From NCBI GenBank assembly GCA_001466705.2, contig LATX02000174.1, forward strand, positions 124,001-188,000: a stretch of 64,000 nt of DNA, in the 5' to 3' direction. A model generated the notes under the pieces. That model had not been told where the DNA came from. It worked only from the letters and a program-made list of their open reading frames with translations, and made no database searches. Shown piece by piece: positions 11,119 through 21,939 of this stretch (positions are counted from its first letter, which is position 1; every line of letters starts with the position of its first letter). Made by a program: the position numbers and the translations under genes. Origin of the DNA: Moniliophthora roreri (taxonomy: Eukaryota > Basidiomycota > Agaricomycetes > Agaricales > Marasmiaceae).

Positions 11119-12352
11119 TTGGGATGGGATGGGATGGTATTTTATTTGGATGGATTGGTGCTCGGTTTTTTTTTTTTTTTGCTTCATCTTTCTCGATCAT
11201 GCATTGCTCTCTCTCTCTCCTTTTTTTTTGTTCTTTGCACATATCTCATTCTCGTCATCCTCATCACGGACATTAGGACATGGCATACCCCCCGGCACAT
11301 ATACATTTTTTTTTGCATGCATACAAACCAACTCTCATTTTTCCGGTTTTTCTCTTTTTTTATCTATTGTCGTGTTGTGGTATTACTCATCATCATCATC
11401 GTGTTTCAAAGTAACTCACCCGTCGGTTCGTCTTTTTTTTTTTTTTTTACCCATGTCTTGGGTTTATTCGTAGTAAACGGTAGGTTTATACGAAGAGGGC
11501 TGAGCAAATGTGAATCATTTTTTCTTTGGGTATGAGTTGAGGGATGATCGGCGTTTAGAAACACCGAGTACCCTCGTGTACGGGGGGGGGGGTTGCAAAA
11601 AAAGTTAATCGCCGTGCGTCGTCGGTGTTTTGTCTTCCCCAGGCAGTCGTATTCGCTTAAGGGTCGGCATTCGGGGATCGTTAGGCTCTAGGCTCCAGGG
11701 CTCAGCTTTAATCCGCTTTAGTAACCGTCGGGGTTCTTTTGCCAGCTCACAACTTTTTTTATTTTTTTTTTTCCTTTTTTTTTTTTTGGGGGCGGGGGAA
11801 ACTTGGTGCTATATCCCACGTCAAAAAGTTTGCCGAGTTGATAAGAAGGTAACAATGTACCATGTCCCTTCCATGTCAAACGCATAATGCATAATGGGGT
11901 CAAAGCATATGGTATCGATAACCCTTGTTCGGAATAAAGGAAAAAGAAAAGAAAAGAAGGTACGTCCTTCGATGTCAATGATAATGAGTCAAAGCATATG
12001 GTTATCGAAACCGATACCTTTGTTCAGGGTCTGCATTGCAGATGTCGCATATGAAAAGTTGACCCTCGGTGTGTGTGTGTGTAGCGGCGATGAGTCCATC
12101 AAGACTTCAAGTCACTTTTCTGGCCCTCGGGGGTAGTAGTAAAAACGTTTCCATGTTTTAAACCCCCTGGTATCCCCCCGTGTGTGTATATGTACATGTG
12201 TATATATATATTCCTTTTAAACGTCCGATACTACATCTCTTTCCTGCGAAATAAACACTTTTGGAATTCCCGAATCTCTAGGTGCTAAAGTAGTTTGGAC
12301 GAGTAGTAAGTCTCTGTTCTCGTGAAAAAAAGAGTTGACAAGCATCCCCCAC
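11119..12352. other. Intergenic, homopolymer-rich
   Basis: This stretch lies between the converging F-box and DUF6534 genes. It contains many T runs of 8-16 nt and a G10 run near 11582. ORFs are short and reflect the T runs. No gene seen. Confidence 0.6.
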
Positions 12353-14356
12353 TCACGTTTTCCCTTGTAGGCGTACGCCTCGTCCTTTTGGGGGGGGTGG
12401 TTCACCATGAATCAGCTCCATGTTTGACGAACGATAAAAAAAAAAAAAATTCTACTCACTTGTCCTTCGCTCGACGGTGAGGGTAACATATCCATTGCAT
12501 GAGCGGTTGGGCTGAAATGCGCGCTGACGGAACCAACATGGAAAGGCCCATGATCGCTGCTCATGATTGAACCGGTGTGTTCTCTTCGTAGTTTGGGTCG
12601 AGCGTTGAGCCTGGACGAGTACGGTTTTTGAGCGGGGGATGATATGGTGGTGAAGAGGTGTCTTTTGACTTACATGGCGACTGGTTATCCCAAAACAGAA
12701 CAAAAACGTCAGTCAACGATATATAGTCCGAGTAAGATACTTACTCATAGAGATGATATACAACTTGCTCGAACAAAAGTGAAAAGGTGCCCTTTTTTTT
12801 TTCACCCATGAGTGAACCGACGAATCAATGGACCCCTCTGAGTAGAATAGAAAACTCACCAGTTGAACGAATCAGTCTGCGCTAGATAAACTACAAGCAT
12901 TGTTATGTGGAATAATGTCATGAGGAGTCCACGGGTAACGGTATATTGAAGTAGCTTTTGAAGGAGAGTGTCAGTCCTATAATTCATCGGTGATGAGTTT
13001 TTTTTTAACATTGTTCGACCGCAAAACCAACCGAGTAATCACCTTTCGAATCCAGTCTTGGCGTTTGTGAATGACCATGATAGACAGACGGTTAGAATGA
13101 CGTCGGACGTTGATTGGAGTATTTGAAGCGCGGTTAATTGGTGCTGTCCGCCAGCCCCAATCATCAGAAAAGAAAAAAAAACCCATGACGGCAGTGATTC
13201 TTGGGTAGCAACGAACCTTGACTTTTGTGGTGAGAAAGACTCCAAAGGTGGGGTTTCGGACAGCTTCGGCGGAGACGACTGTGTTGAGTATAACGGTTAG
13301 TGATATGGGTCGATCCATACGGTCCGGACAACATACGTCCAAGTGGTACTATTGAACCCGAAAAAAAAAAGGTTAATCTTTTGAAACAAGTCATCCACGA
13401 CGAATAATGTACGCACCCAATGCTGCGAGACCGAACGACGCCTAAAAGTATTTCCAAAATCCAAAATTATCAAACACATTTCCCCTCCGAGATTCGTCTG
13501 AGATGCCTCACAATCATCAAGGGTACAATCCAGTGTACACGTTTTACTGTCAAACTGGTTGGCGTCTGATATTTCATACAGATGATGGATTCACTCACGG
13601 AGATAAACGCGACTGGCAAAGAAGACCTGTACCCTATTTAAAAAAAAAAACAAAAAGACGCGTCATTGAGAAGCGGTCCTTGAGGGGGACGGGACCAAAA
13701 AAAAAAAACGTACATGGCCATCGATAAAATGGAAAGGTCTATCTCCACCGTCATTAATCTGTGCCATTATGAGATTTCATTAGTTTTGTAGGGAGAAAGT
13801 AAACCGTACGGTGAAAGTTGTAGCAATGCTTCGAAATTTCCAAAGTTTTTGACCTTTTTTTTTTTTTGTTTGTTGTGTTGTTAAGCCTCTCGACCGAGCA
13901 AGTGAATCGTATTAGTGGGTTACTCACCGCATAATGGTGCAAATACTGCATATTTACGAATGTTGTAGCCAAGTCCATCGCCCTAGTCAACCTCCGTTAT
14001 GGCAAGGGTATGGAGGCGAGTTTCCGCACTCACACAAGCACTGCAACCTAAATCGCACCTCGCACGTCAGATAAAAATGAAGTACCCTAACCCCCTTGAC
14101 GACATACCAGTAAACGAAGGTGCCATCTATCCTTGTTATCGTTTCCATAAATCCACGCCTGAACGATTGTAACCCCACACAAACTTGAAGAAATATCGTT
14201 TTTCAGTTGTACTTGTCGCTGATGATAAATTTTCCAGACGTACATGGTCGAAACAAAGACACCTGTCCCTCGACGGACTCAATTAGCGTTTTTTTGATTA
14301 ATATGAAATGAATACGCACCATAATATTGACCATTAAATTCCGCAGAGATATCCAT
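12353..14356 (-). CDS. DUF6534-type multi-pass membrane protein, 17 exons
   Basis: No ORF here is longer than about 120 codons, but splicing recovers a full-length membrane protein of about 310 residues. Exons: 14356-14320, 14262-14244, 14183-14108, 14047-14034, 13982-13928, 13852-13809, 13758-13714, 13633-13599, 13546-13512, 13441-13417, 13278-13217, 13143-13043, 12976-12860, 12791-12745, 12680-12674, 12610-12460 and 12415-12353. All introns are GT-AG and phase-consistent. The product has about seven hydrophobic segments and family hallmarks: GVTIVQAWIY, MVQVFFASRVYL, TSDVILTVCLSW, TGFERTDTLLQKLL, FHFCSSKLYIISM and AMLNARPKLR. These match the basidiomycete DUF6534 family, whose function is unknown. 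Exons of 7, 14 and 19 nt are notable. The last exon, and so the C-terminus, is uncertain. Confidence 0.8.
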
Positions 14357-15490
14357 CGAGAACCAATGTCATTCGAGTCGACGGAAAGAAGAAAAAAACC
14401 TCCCCATCAATAGGATTTATACCAAGTCAAGACTTCTTTCTTCTTCTTCTTCGGAACGACGGCTCGCACGTTGAGCGCTGTTTGCTGCTTCTGACCGTCA
14501 AAGCCGTGTGGAAACATGTGCAAGTCGGAGGTTGGACATCGGAGTAACTTTTGTAAGTAAGGGGGGGCTTCTTCGCCACTAGAGAATCTTGCCCATTAAT
14601 GACAGATGGTGACAGATTCGCAGCTTTAGAACCTGCTTATTGACGTCTCTGGGATCATCATCGTGAAGGGGCAGCGCCCATAACAAAGGGTCAGATGGAC
14701 CATTCTTGGGCGCTCCGAAGACAGCAAGTTGCATGCTTTTGGAAACTTTTTCTTTTTCTATCGCAGAATAATATGTCGCATCGAGGCTTGCCTCGTGCCC
14801 TTCCATTCCGTTTGTAACGGGTAAATGATAGCCGACGAAATATCTGTAAGAAGCCTTGAAATCCCAAAAGTTGAGTGTGCGGTCTTGGTAACTTGGAGCC
14901 TGTCAGCTCACTGAAAAATCCAGGACGATTCAGACGGATCATACATACGTACATGACAGAGTGAGTGACGAGACGGAGGACGAGTCCGCGGGAAGGATAT
15001 GAAGAGCATTGGCAGATGATCGTATCATTCAAGTCTAGTTCCGGCTTTTAGGCGTTTGCCGGTCCCAGTTCAAGCACCACACTCTTCTCGTTCACAGTCA
15101 GACTCGTTTTGGGGCCATTTCACCCTGAAGGAGGGATGAAAGAGAGCCCAGTGTGCTGGCAGCGTTTTTCTTTTTGAGATGGATTGCGGCAATCTCACGT
15201 GCTAGGTTTGTCTAAAGTGAATGGTCTATTGAAAATCGAAGAATCTATAATCTAGTTCAATGCGGGGTATAAAATGGAACGTTCGTGGCCATGGATGGTA
15301 AAGAGAGAGAGTGGAGAAGAAGCGGCCAAGAACACTGGCAAATCCCGAGGTATACTAAAACACCGAAGCCGATGCCGTCGCTGGCGGTTTGGTACCCAAA
15401 ATCAAGTGTTGCCTACACCAGGCCTTATCAAGGAAGTATCTTTCTGATATGAATCCGCTGTATATTTATAATGTCTTACTAATTTAACAA
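14357..15490. other. Intergenic, nothing resolved
   Basis: Short ORFs only. A CTT repeat lies near 14438-14451. No domain recognised. Confidence 0.4.
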
Positions 15491-15582
15491 AGCAGCATGG
15501 CGCAGTGGTAGCGCGCGGGGCCCATACAAGTCCTCCTTTGTAAGGAACCCCGAGGTCACTTGATCGAAACAAGTTGCTGCTA
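15491..15582 (+). tRNA. Initiator tRNA-Met (CAT) with a 20-nt intron
   Basis: The acceptor stem AGCAGCA/TGCTGCT pairs fully. The D-arm (GGCGCAGTGGTAGCGC), anticodon stem CGGGG/CCCCG and T-arm with the initiator-type loop ATCGAAA are present. The anticodon loop reads CCCATA then, after the intron, A; cytosine at position 33 and the ATCGAAA loop mark it as initiator rather than elongator. The intron CAAGTCCTCCTTTGTAAGGA sits at the canonical site after base 37. A TTTT tract shortly downstream could terminate Pol III. Confidence 0.9.
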
Positions 15583-16243
15583 GGCTTCTTGTACAACATC
15601 ACCGTTTTGGGCTTTTTCTTCCCAGAGTGCTGGTACTTTTTTTTTTCTGCAATGAACAGGACGAGCGAAGAACTCGCGAATGAGTCTGTTCCGGCGAGGG
15701 GATACTCGAGATTTTGCGAATACAACGCAATAGAACCCGTAGAGCAAATCCGGCTAATCAGGCCCATTATACGGGCATGACTTTTGAAAGTGTTCGGTGC
15801 GGTTTGAGGGGGGGGTCATGCGCTCCACTATTTCCATGGCGTTGGAGATAACGTCGTCATCTGGTTGTGGAGAAGAAGGAACGACACGGACAAGGGTGGG
15901 GAAGTGGAGAAGGCTTCGCTCCAACGCAAGTAAAGTGAAGGGGGAGTCAAGGTTTGTTGGAGTCGGCATGTGGGGAGAGAGGGGGTCATTGGATCGGAAA
16001 GTTGTGCGCAGGAAACACTGTTCAAAGCGACTAGCAGGGGGTTGGGTTCACGGCGCACGGACAATAAGATTTCAGTCAGCGACGACCCAATTGAAGGAAT
16101 AAGAGAGCTCACCAAAAAAGATCTCATCTCTCAATCCTTCCTCCCGCTGATAGGAAGTCTACCTCCTCTAGCTTAGAACCTGAAGAACGGAGATAGAGTT
16201 GGCACTGGTCGCGATCCGTATAAAATTGCCAAGAGTAAGCCTA
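15583..16243. other. Intergenic, nothing resolved
   Basis: Overlapping short ORFs are present on both strands without recognisable domains. Confidence 0.4.
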
Positions 16244-17339
16244 TCATACTGGGCATATCGTAATTTCCGTGCTGCGCGTCGCTTCCGCTGGGCCCTTTTG
16301 GAGCGAATCGACGTGATGATATTGTTTCTTCCTCGAAAATCCAAGGAAGTAGTATGCGGGTGCAAAAGATCTCTTTTGGTAGTAAAGGTGGTATAGCTCC
16401 ATGGCAATACGTTTGGAGCGGTCGGACAAGACCACAACGATCACTGCATCCGTGTAAGTACTGTCGGCCGCGATAAGGACGAACAGCAGAGAGGATTAGG
16501 TGGGTTAAGATAATTCCCGCCGGATCCTGATACGTTGACGAGGGTAGGTATGCCGGCACGGACGAAACGGGAGCGTTGAGCGATAAAGAGGTCCTTATTC
16601 CTATCCGCAATGTACGCTTCTTCCAGTAACAGGACCCGTAGCCTAAGCAACACATTCTTGACCACCCCCTTGAGGCCAATAATAAATCGAGGAGATGACG
16701 CGTTTTCACCGCCGCAAAAAGCGGAAGCAAAAAAAAAAAAAAAAAGGGATGACGGCGATGTTGCTTTGGGAGGTAGTTCTGGGGTACGCTGTCGGAATGG
16801 TGGTGGTGGACGAAGATGACGTGTTGGGTAGAGGAAGGGAGTGGTCGTGAAGGTGAGAGTATGACGATGGAGGTGTGTACTACTTGGATTACAGTGTAGG
16901 CAAAACGGTAGGCAGCCAAAAAAAAAAAAAGCCTGTTCATTCTTCATCCTCTTTCCTCTGTAGACGCGTTCCCCATAAACATTAGCGAGAGCTTTCGAAT
17001 CGGTATAGGAAGCTGGGATGACAATCGAGTAAGCAAAGGGTAGAGGGAATCGACAGCTAGTAGTACACACCTCCACGTTTTACAGCAGGCAAGACCGTTC
17101 CCAAACTCTGGAGGATGACGATGACATGGCTTGGCAGGTTGGTATCGAAAATGAGCGTCTGCGAAAAGGGATTCGTGTCGTCTTTTGGTGGTGGTATTTT
17201 GTGTTGGTAAGGGTAGGTAGGTCGAGGGCATCGCCTTGAGGTTGATAGGGTATAAGTGTTTGGAGTCCAACCAAAACGAGTTGATAACACCGACCGAAAA
17301 GGAACTTGTTGCTCCCTCTGAATATAAGACATCAACCAT
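16244..17339 (-). CDS. Unresolved multi-exon protein, possibly membrane-associated
   Basis: Several stretches on the minus strand look coding and are bounded by splice-like sites. A 5' part contains TLIFDTNLPSHVIVILQSLG and VLPAVKR near 17190-17070. Next comes AYSIVIPASYTDSKALANVY, then GERVYRGKRMKNEQ (17030-16935). A middle part has VKNVLLRLRVLLLEEAYIAD near 16660-16600. The 3' part reads SLLFVLIAADSTYTDAVIVV, then VLSDRSKRIAMELYHLYYQK, up to the stop at 16244. I could not connect all parts in frame or identify the family. Boundaries are approximate and two adjacent genes are possible. Confidence 0.35.
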
Positions 17340-17549
17340 GGCCTTTCAGGGCTTGCTTCAATCTGTTTTGTTGGTTGAAACCCATGTCCTGTTCAAAGAA
17401 GAATTACATCTGGATTGCAAGGAAGTAAATGAAGAAGACTCACAGGTCAAGAAGAAGCTAGAGCTATACTCGTTGAGGAGCGAAAAAGCAAAAAAACAGC
17501 ACTCGCTCCAATGACGCCATCAATAAAAAATGTGGTCAAGGAAGCGGAC

Positions 17550-17646
17550 TCCCTGGCTGGGAGTCGAACCCAGCTTTCGCGCGTCTTACATAAAGCAAGG
17601 AATCTATGATGACAGGCGCGTGTACTAACCGATATACTACCAGGGA
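17550..17646 (-). tRNA. tRNA-Asp (GTC) with a 26-nt intron
   Basis: On the minus strand, acceptor TCCCTGG pairs with CCAGGGA, the anticodon stem CGCGC with GCGCG, and the T-arm is CTGGG-TTCGACT-CCCAG. The loop CTGTCA carries anticodon GTC and is interrupted after base 37 by an intron of about 26 nt. A T6 run follows about 20 nt downstream. The mature part is essentially identical to the copy at 18716-18811. Confidence 0.92.
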
Positions 17647-17882
17647 AGTCATAGGCTACTTTTTATTATAAAATCCAACCACTCAGGCAGACCATATCGG
17701 ACAAATTTCCCGATAAGCCCTCCTCCTCCGCGGGATCCCTCCACCCAAGCACCAACTAGCCCCGAGGAGTCGAGTCACGCCTCGCCCATCTTACATGCAT
17801 TCCGAGTCCAGGGGAAAACCACCGGTCCACCATAAAGCCCGCTTAAAAATCATGTAAAATCTTTCCACCCTTTGCCCTCCCC

Positions 17883-18490
17883 ATGTCGTCCGATAATGGG
17901 TCTAGCGGTCATATCGGTATTAATTCACGTATGTACGTACGTCTTTGTTGTGAACAGCCCTTCCCCTCCCCCAAGCTAACACGCACACTTACTAGAACAA
18001 TCGCCTTGATATGCCTTATCGGCGGTGTAACCCTCACCATGCTCTGTTGGTGCATTTACACACGTAATCGACGAAACCTCGAAGACGAAGAAAATGAATT
18101 GCATCAAGTCCGTCGAGGTAGAGGAGCACGGAATCGGGGGATGGAGATGGAGATGGAGAAGAATAAACCGGCGTTGTTTGATGTTTGGATTGGGAAACCT
18201 AGTACAGTGTCGGTGGAGAAGGATGAAAAGGTGCGCGTTCCGGAATGTGTTATTCTTTGTGCTGACGCTGACGCTATGGACGGAAGAATTCGATACTATT
18301 ACCTCTATCAGCCGAATGGACACCGTCTCCTTCACAGTTAACAATATCAACCATAATTGCTCTTCCCTCTCAAACACCTCTATCCAAAGAAGACTCGGGC
18401 GTTGGTTTTCCGAATATTTCAATTGGGGTTCTTGAGCTTGGTGTTATTCCAGAGCCAGAGGACAAGAAACGGACATTTTTCAAAAAGTAG
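17883..18490 (+). CDS. Small single-pass membrane protein, 3 exons
   Basis: Exons 17883-17932, 17996-18230 and 18287-18490 join at GT-AG sites in consistent phase and give 162 residues. A short N-terminus is followed by one strong membrane helix (TIALICLIGGVTLTMLCWCI), a basic stop-transfer segment (YTRNRR), an acidic then Arg-rich linker, the motif KPALFDVWIG, then ILLPLSAEW, a Ser/Thr-rich part containing TIIALPS, and a tail ending VLELGVIPEPEDKK. The motif order (K-P-x-L-x-D-V-W, P-L-S-A, I/V-A-x-P-S, G-V-L/V) recurs in small single-TM proteins I associate with basidiomycete genomes. I know of no assigned function. It lies between two inverted tRNA-Asp genes and resembles the product at 35543-36063. 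Confidence 0.7.
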
Positions 18491-18715
18491 ACATGTATGT
18501 ACCTTCCTGTAAATAATGGCAAAAAACGTGTGAATTTTTTTTGCCACGCAGCCACCCCAAAAAGGAAGCCTCTCTGAGGGCCACTTGGGAACAACAGCCT
18601 GACGACGGCAGACCAAACAACGGAGGATAGAGATGGTTTCCTTGGAATCTGTGCATCTTTTTACAGGAAGATGTGTAAAGAATCATCAATATATAATTGG
18701 CACGAAATCTTCAAC

Positions 18716-18811
18716 TCCCTGGTAGTATATCGGTTAGTACACGCGCCTGTCATCATAGACGTGTATCTTATATAAGACGCGCGAAAGCTGGGTTCGACTC
18801 CCAGCCAGGGA
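18716..18811 (+). tRNA. tRNA-Asp (GTC) with a 25-nt intron
   Basis: The mature sequence and cloverleaf match the minus-strand copy at 17550-17646: acceptor TCCCTGG/CCAGGGA, anticodon GTC, T-arm CTGGG-TTCGACT-CCCAG. The intron (TCATAGACGTGTATCTTATA...) differs in its middle from the other copy. A T-rich tract beginning about 20 nt downstream can act as a Pol III terminator. Confidence 0.92.
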
Positions 18812-19803
18812 GGTACCCTGTTGGTGGCCTTTCTTTTTTTTCTTTCGGGACTTGGACAGAAAAAAGTCCATTGCGCAGAGCCTATCCCCCCCCCCCTCCT
18901 TTGCCCTCTAACAAGGAGCGACTCGCCGTGGGATGCACACATGATTGCTACCTTCTCTTTTCCTCTGGATTACGAAAATGCTATCCCAGTTATAGTAGTA
19001 CAATCAGGATCGGATATTCGAGGGTTTATACAGGAATCAAAAAAAAAAGGGGTTCGGGCGAGAACCAAAGAACTCCATGAATCAAAGGGGGCCAGCAGTA
19101 AACTAACCACTCACTAGTACTTCGTTGATTAGGCATCGGGTGCTGTAATTAAAATTTTGAGGCGGGGGCTTGTAGCTGCAGCGGTTACCCTGTTGTAGTA
19201 TAATGGCATGACGAGGTTCTTGGAACCAATAAATTCCCTCGACCTTGCATGACAAATAGATAAATTCGGCCTGTCCCCAGTCGAGGATGAGGATCCGACG
19301 TCCTTACGCAGAGAAAATCAAAGAATTTTGCCACCCCATATAAGCAACATTGACGGCATGTCTCCCCCATTCATTCAGAGTGGTGGCAGTGATCAGTCGG
19401 GCCTCAAAAGCCCGAGTACAGAGTTACATGCCCTCTGTGTGGGGGATCGGATTTACCAAACTGAAATACATATACATATCATTGATGGTATGAAGACCGG
19501 TGCTGAAGGAACAAAAAAAGAACAGCGTGCCGAACGGTAGAGAACCAAAGGGGCGTTACGGGTAACCAAAAAAAAATGCCCGCTCAAAGAGCGAGTGCTC
19601 CTGCGGATTCTCAAAGCAACGCCGGGTCACGGTAAGAGATCTTGATGGGTAATCAATTCACGGACGTTTGAACAGCTGATTGGCACTGGGAGGCTGGAAG
19701 TTATGATGCAACAGCCGAAAAGAAGTATTGTGAAGCGTGATATAGTGCGGATTCGATTGATAAATATACTAGCTGTTTTGATACATAGTGGAACCAGGCG
19801 GGC
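18812..19803. other. Intergenic, nothing resolved
   Basis: Short ORFs only. A weak tRNA-like stretch near 19190-19250 does not fold into a full cloverleaf. Confidence 0.4.
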
Positions 19804-19939
19804 TGGCCCATCAGGATTTCCCCACACGCACCGTTTTTGGGCGCCCTTCGGCCGTTTTTTACCCCAAAAAGCGCCCAAAAAGGGGAAAAAGCCGGGAAAG
19901 TGGCAGGCAGGGTGCGTGTGGGGAAATCCTGATGGGCCA
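19804..19939. mobile_element. Foldback MITE with perfect 29-bp inverted repeats (136 bp)
   Basis: Positions 19804-19832 (starting TGGCCCATCAGGATTTCCCC) are the exact reverse complement of 19911-19939. The interior contains a second, smaller palindrome, TTTTTGGGCGC against GCGCCCAAAAA. The element encodes nothing. No convincing target-site duplication is visible, so the superfamily is not assigned. Confidence 0.75.
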
Positions 19940-20367
19940 AAAGCGTCGTTGGTAGGCTAGCACCCGGAAAGCTTGATTGTTTGTTGGGAGGGCGCCCTCA
20001 ATATTTGTTGCTGTCGCCAAAGCCGAGGTGTAAAGGTATTCTCTGTAAAGGATCCAGATTTGGCGCTTTTACCTGCACCTGCGGACGATTTTCTTGGAAC
20101 GATAGATTCCGTGGCTTGCTGATATTATTCTCAAAGAGTTGTGAAGTTGACGGTTTTGTTTTAGGAGCGTCACTGTCACACTGTCACAGGGCCGCGTCAG
20201 AGTTGGCGCGTCACGTTACTGTAAGCTTCCTTGCTGTTACACTGCAACCACAACCATCAACTCGCAATCGCTCGCTTCAGTCTTTCATTCAAATAAACTC
20301 GGGATGAAAGTGTGTTGATGCTCACTTAGTTGAATATATTTCCTTCATTCGGCACTCGCAAATCTCG
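19940..20367. other. 5' region of the broken F-box gene
   Basis: No ORF with a recognisable domain. It probably contains the promoter and leader of the pseudogene that follows. Confidence 0.4.
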
Positions 20368-21928
20368 ATGAAGGACAATCAAGAGTTGATACTGGTAGGA
20401 CAGCGACACCGGAAAGAAGCTGATAGGGCACTTATCCATTCCTTGCCTCCTGAAATCCTTTCTGACATACTCCTCGACGTGGATTTGGAGTATATGTATG
20501 GTGTGGATACCCAGACACGGTTCTATGCAGAGGGCCCACGACGCTCGCACTCAACCGATTCCCATCTAGGCAGCGTCTGCTCATACTGGAGGAGTCTCTC
20601 TCTGAGCACACCTGCTCTTTGGGCATCGTTTTTCGTACAAATAAGGCCCCGGGAATATCCACCATGCACGGTGGAGCGGCTCAAGATGCACCTAGAGCGC
20701 TCTGCCCCCTTTCCCCTCTCGGTCGTGCTGTTCTTTGAACACGACCTTTCAGTGGAGGACTATGGTGACATTGCTTTGGCTGTTGCCGTCCCTAGCCCAT
20801 CGCCTGTACAGGCACCAGAAAATCTGGTTGTCCCTGGTCAATTGGTGGCATTGATTCTCGACAAAGCCGAGCGTATTTGTCGCTTTTCATTATTCGTTCA
20901 CGGCTCTGCGATAGGGAACGTGGCAGCTCCACTTTTTTCTCCATTTCAAGGAACGCTTCTCCAATCTTACACATATGACCGTGGACTTGCCGTCTGGTGT
21001 AGAGTCACTAGAGGCTCTCGAACTGTTTTCTACACCGTTCATTCGGAGTATTGCACTTAGCAATATCACCGCAAAAGTCAACAAACGGTACAGCTTCCCG
21101 TTTTCACAGATCACCAATGTAGTCCTTAAAGACGCCAGGCTAGATGGCATCCGGACTATTCTTCCGCTCCTAACGAGTATCCAGTCAGCGCATTTGCTTT
21201 TGCATTAGTATAGCAGAGCATTGCCAAGCAACTCTAGGCTATCTTTTCCTCATTTACACACACTCATCCTCGATTTCGGGCATCCGTTCGCCCTGGACAA
21301 CACTGCCCATTTCTTGGGTACCATGGAATTACCCATGCTGACTTGCCTATCATTTGGAATGTCGAAAATAAACGCGGTTCATCCCCAACTCGCGTACTAT
21401 TCGACATTACAAAATGACCTGCAACGGTCCTTCGTTCCGGCCTGTTTGCAGCTCATGAATTCCTCGCCTCGCATCCACACCTTCCAGGTCAACCGATTCC
21501 CGCTCGAAGATCATCATTTACTCTTGATCCTAGAGAAAATGCCTAATCTACTCAAATTGGATATCACAGAAGCAGGTTGGATGTGGAATTCCGCTCCAAA
21601 TGGCAAGAATCGAACTGTAACAGTTCGTTTCCTGCAGGATCTGACAAGGGCGCGGGTTTTACCGCATTTGAAGGATATAAGACTAGTCGTTCATAATGAC
21701 TGGGCGGGCAATGATCGTGTATTCGAAGAGATGCTTGAATCACGCTCGAGATGGGCGTCTCTACTTCGATCGGCGTATCTGAAGGTTGTCGATGAAGCTG
21801 GAGTGAATCTGGACCTCACGCGTCTGCGCAGGTTGCAGGAGGAAGGACTTGCTGTGAGAGTGGCTCGGGGGGTTAATTTTGATGCTGACGAAGTAGTGGA
21901 GGTGCTCGGATACAGGAAAGACATTTAG
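20368..21928 (+). pseudogene. F-box/leucine-rich protein gene with frameshift and stop
   Basis: The first segment starts at 20368 with an F-box (LIHSLPPEILSDILLDV, then GSVCSYWRSLSLSTPALW). It runs in frame to about 20935, where the protein pattern continues in the next frame (HFKERFSNLTHMTVDLPSG). The switch coincides with a T6 run at 20934-20939; one T fewer would restore frame. A second defect is an in-frame TAG at 21206-21208, after which the leucine-rich pattern resumes in the same frame (LSFPHLHTLILDFG) until the stop at 21926-21928. No intron I can place removes either defect. About 520 residues are involved. It is either a recent pseudogene or carries a homopolymer assembly error plus a real nonsense change. 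Confidence 0.75.
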
Positions 21929-21939
21929 ACGCATGAGTA

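Noticed and set aside
11018..11535. Overlapping plus-strand ORFs rich in Phe/Ser
   Set aside because: They are translations of T-rich 3' flanking sequence of the F-box gene and show no protein family pattern.
19185..19260. tRNA-like stretch (TGTAGTATAATGGC...)
   Set aside because: The D-arm-like start is not followed by a pairing anticodon stem, T-arm or acceptor stem.
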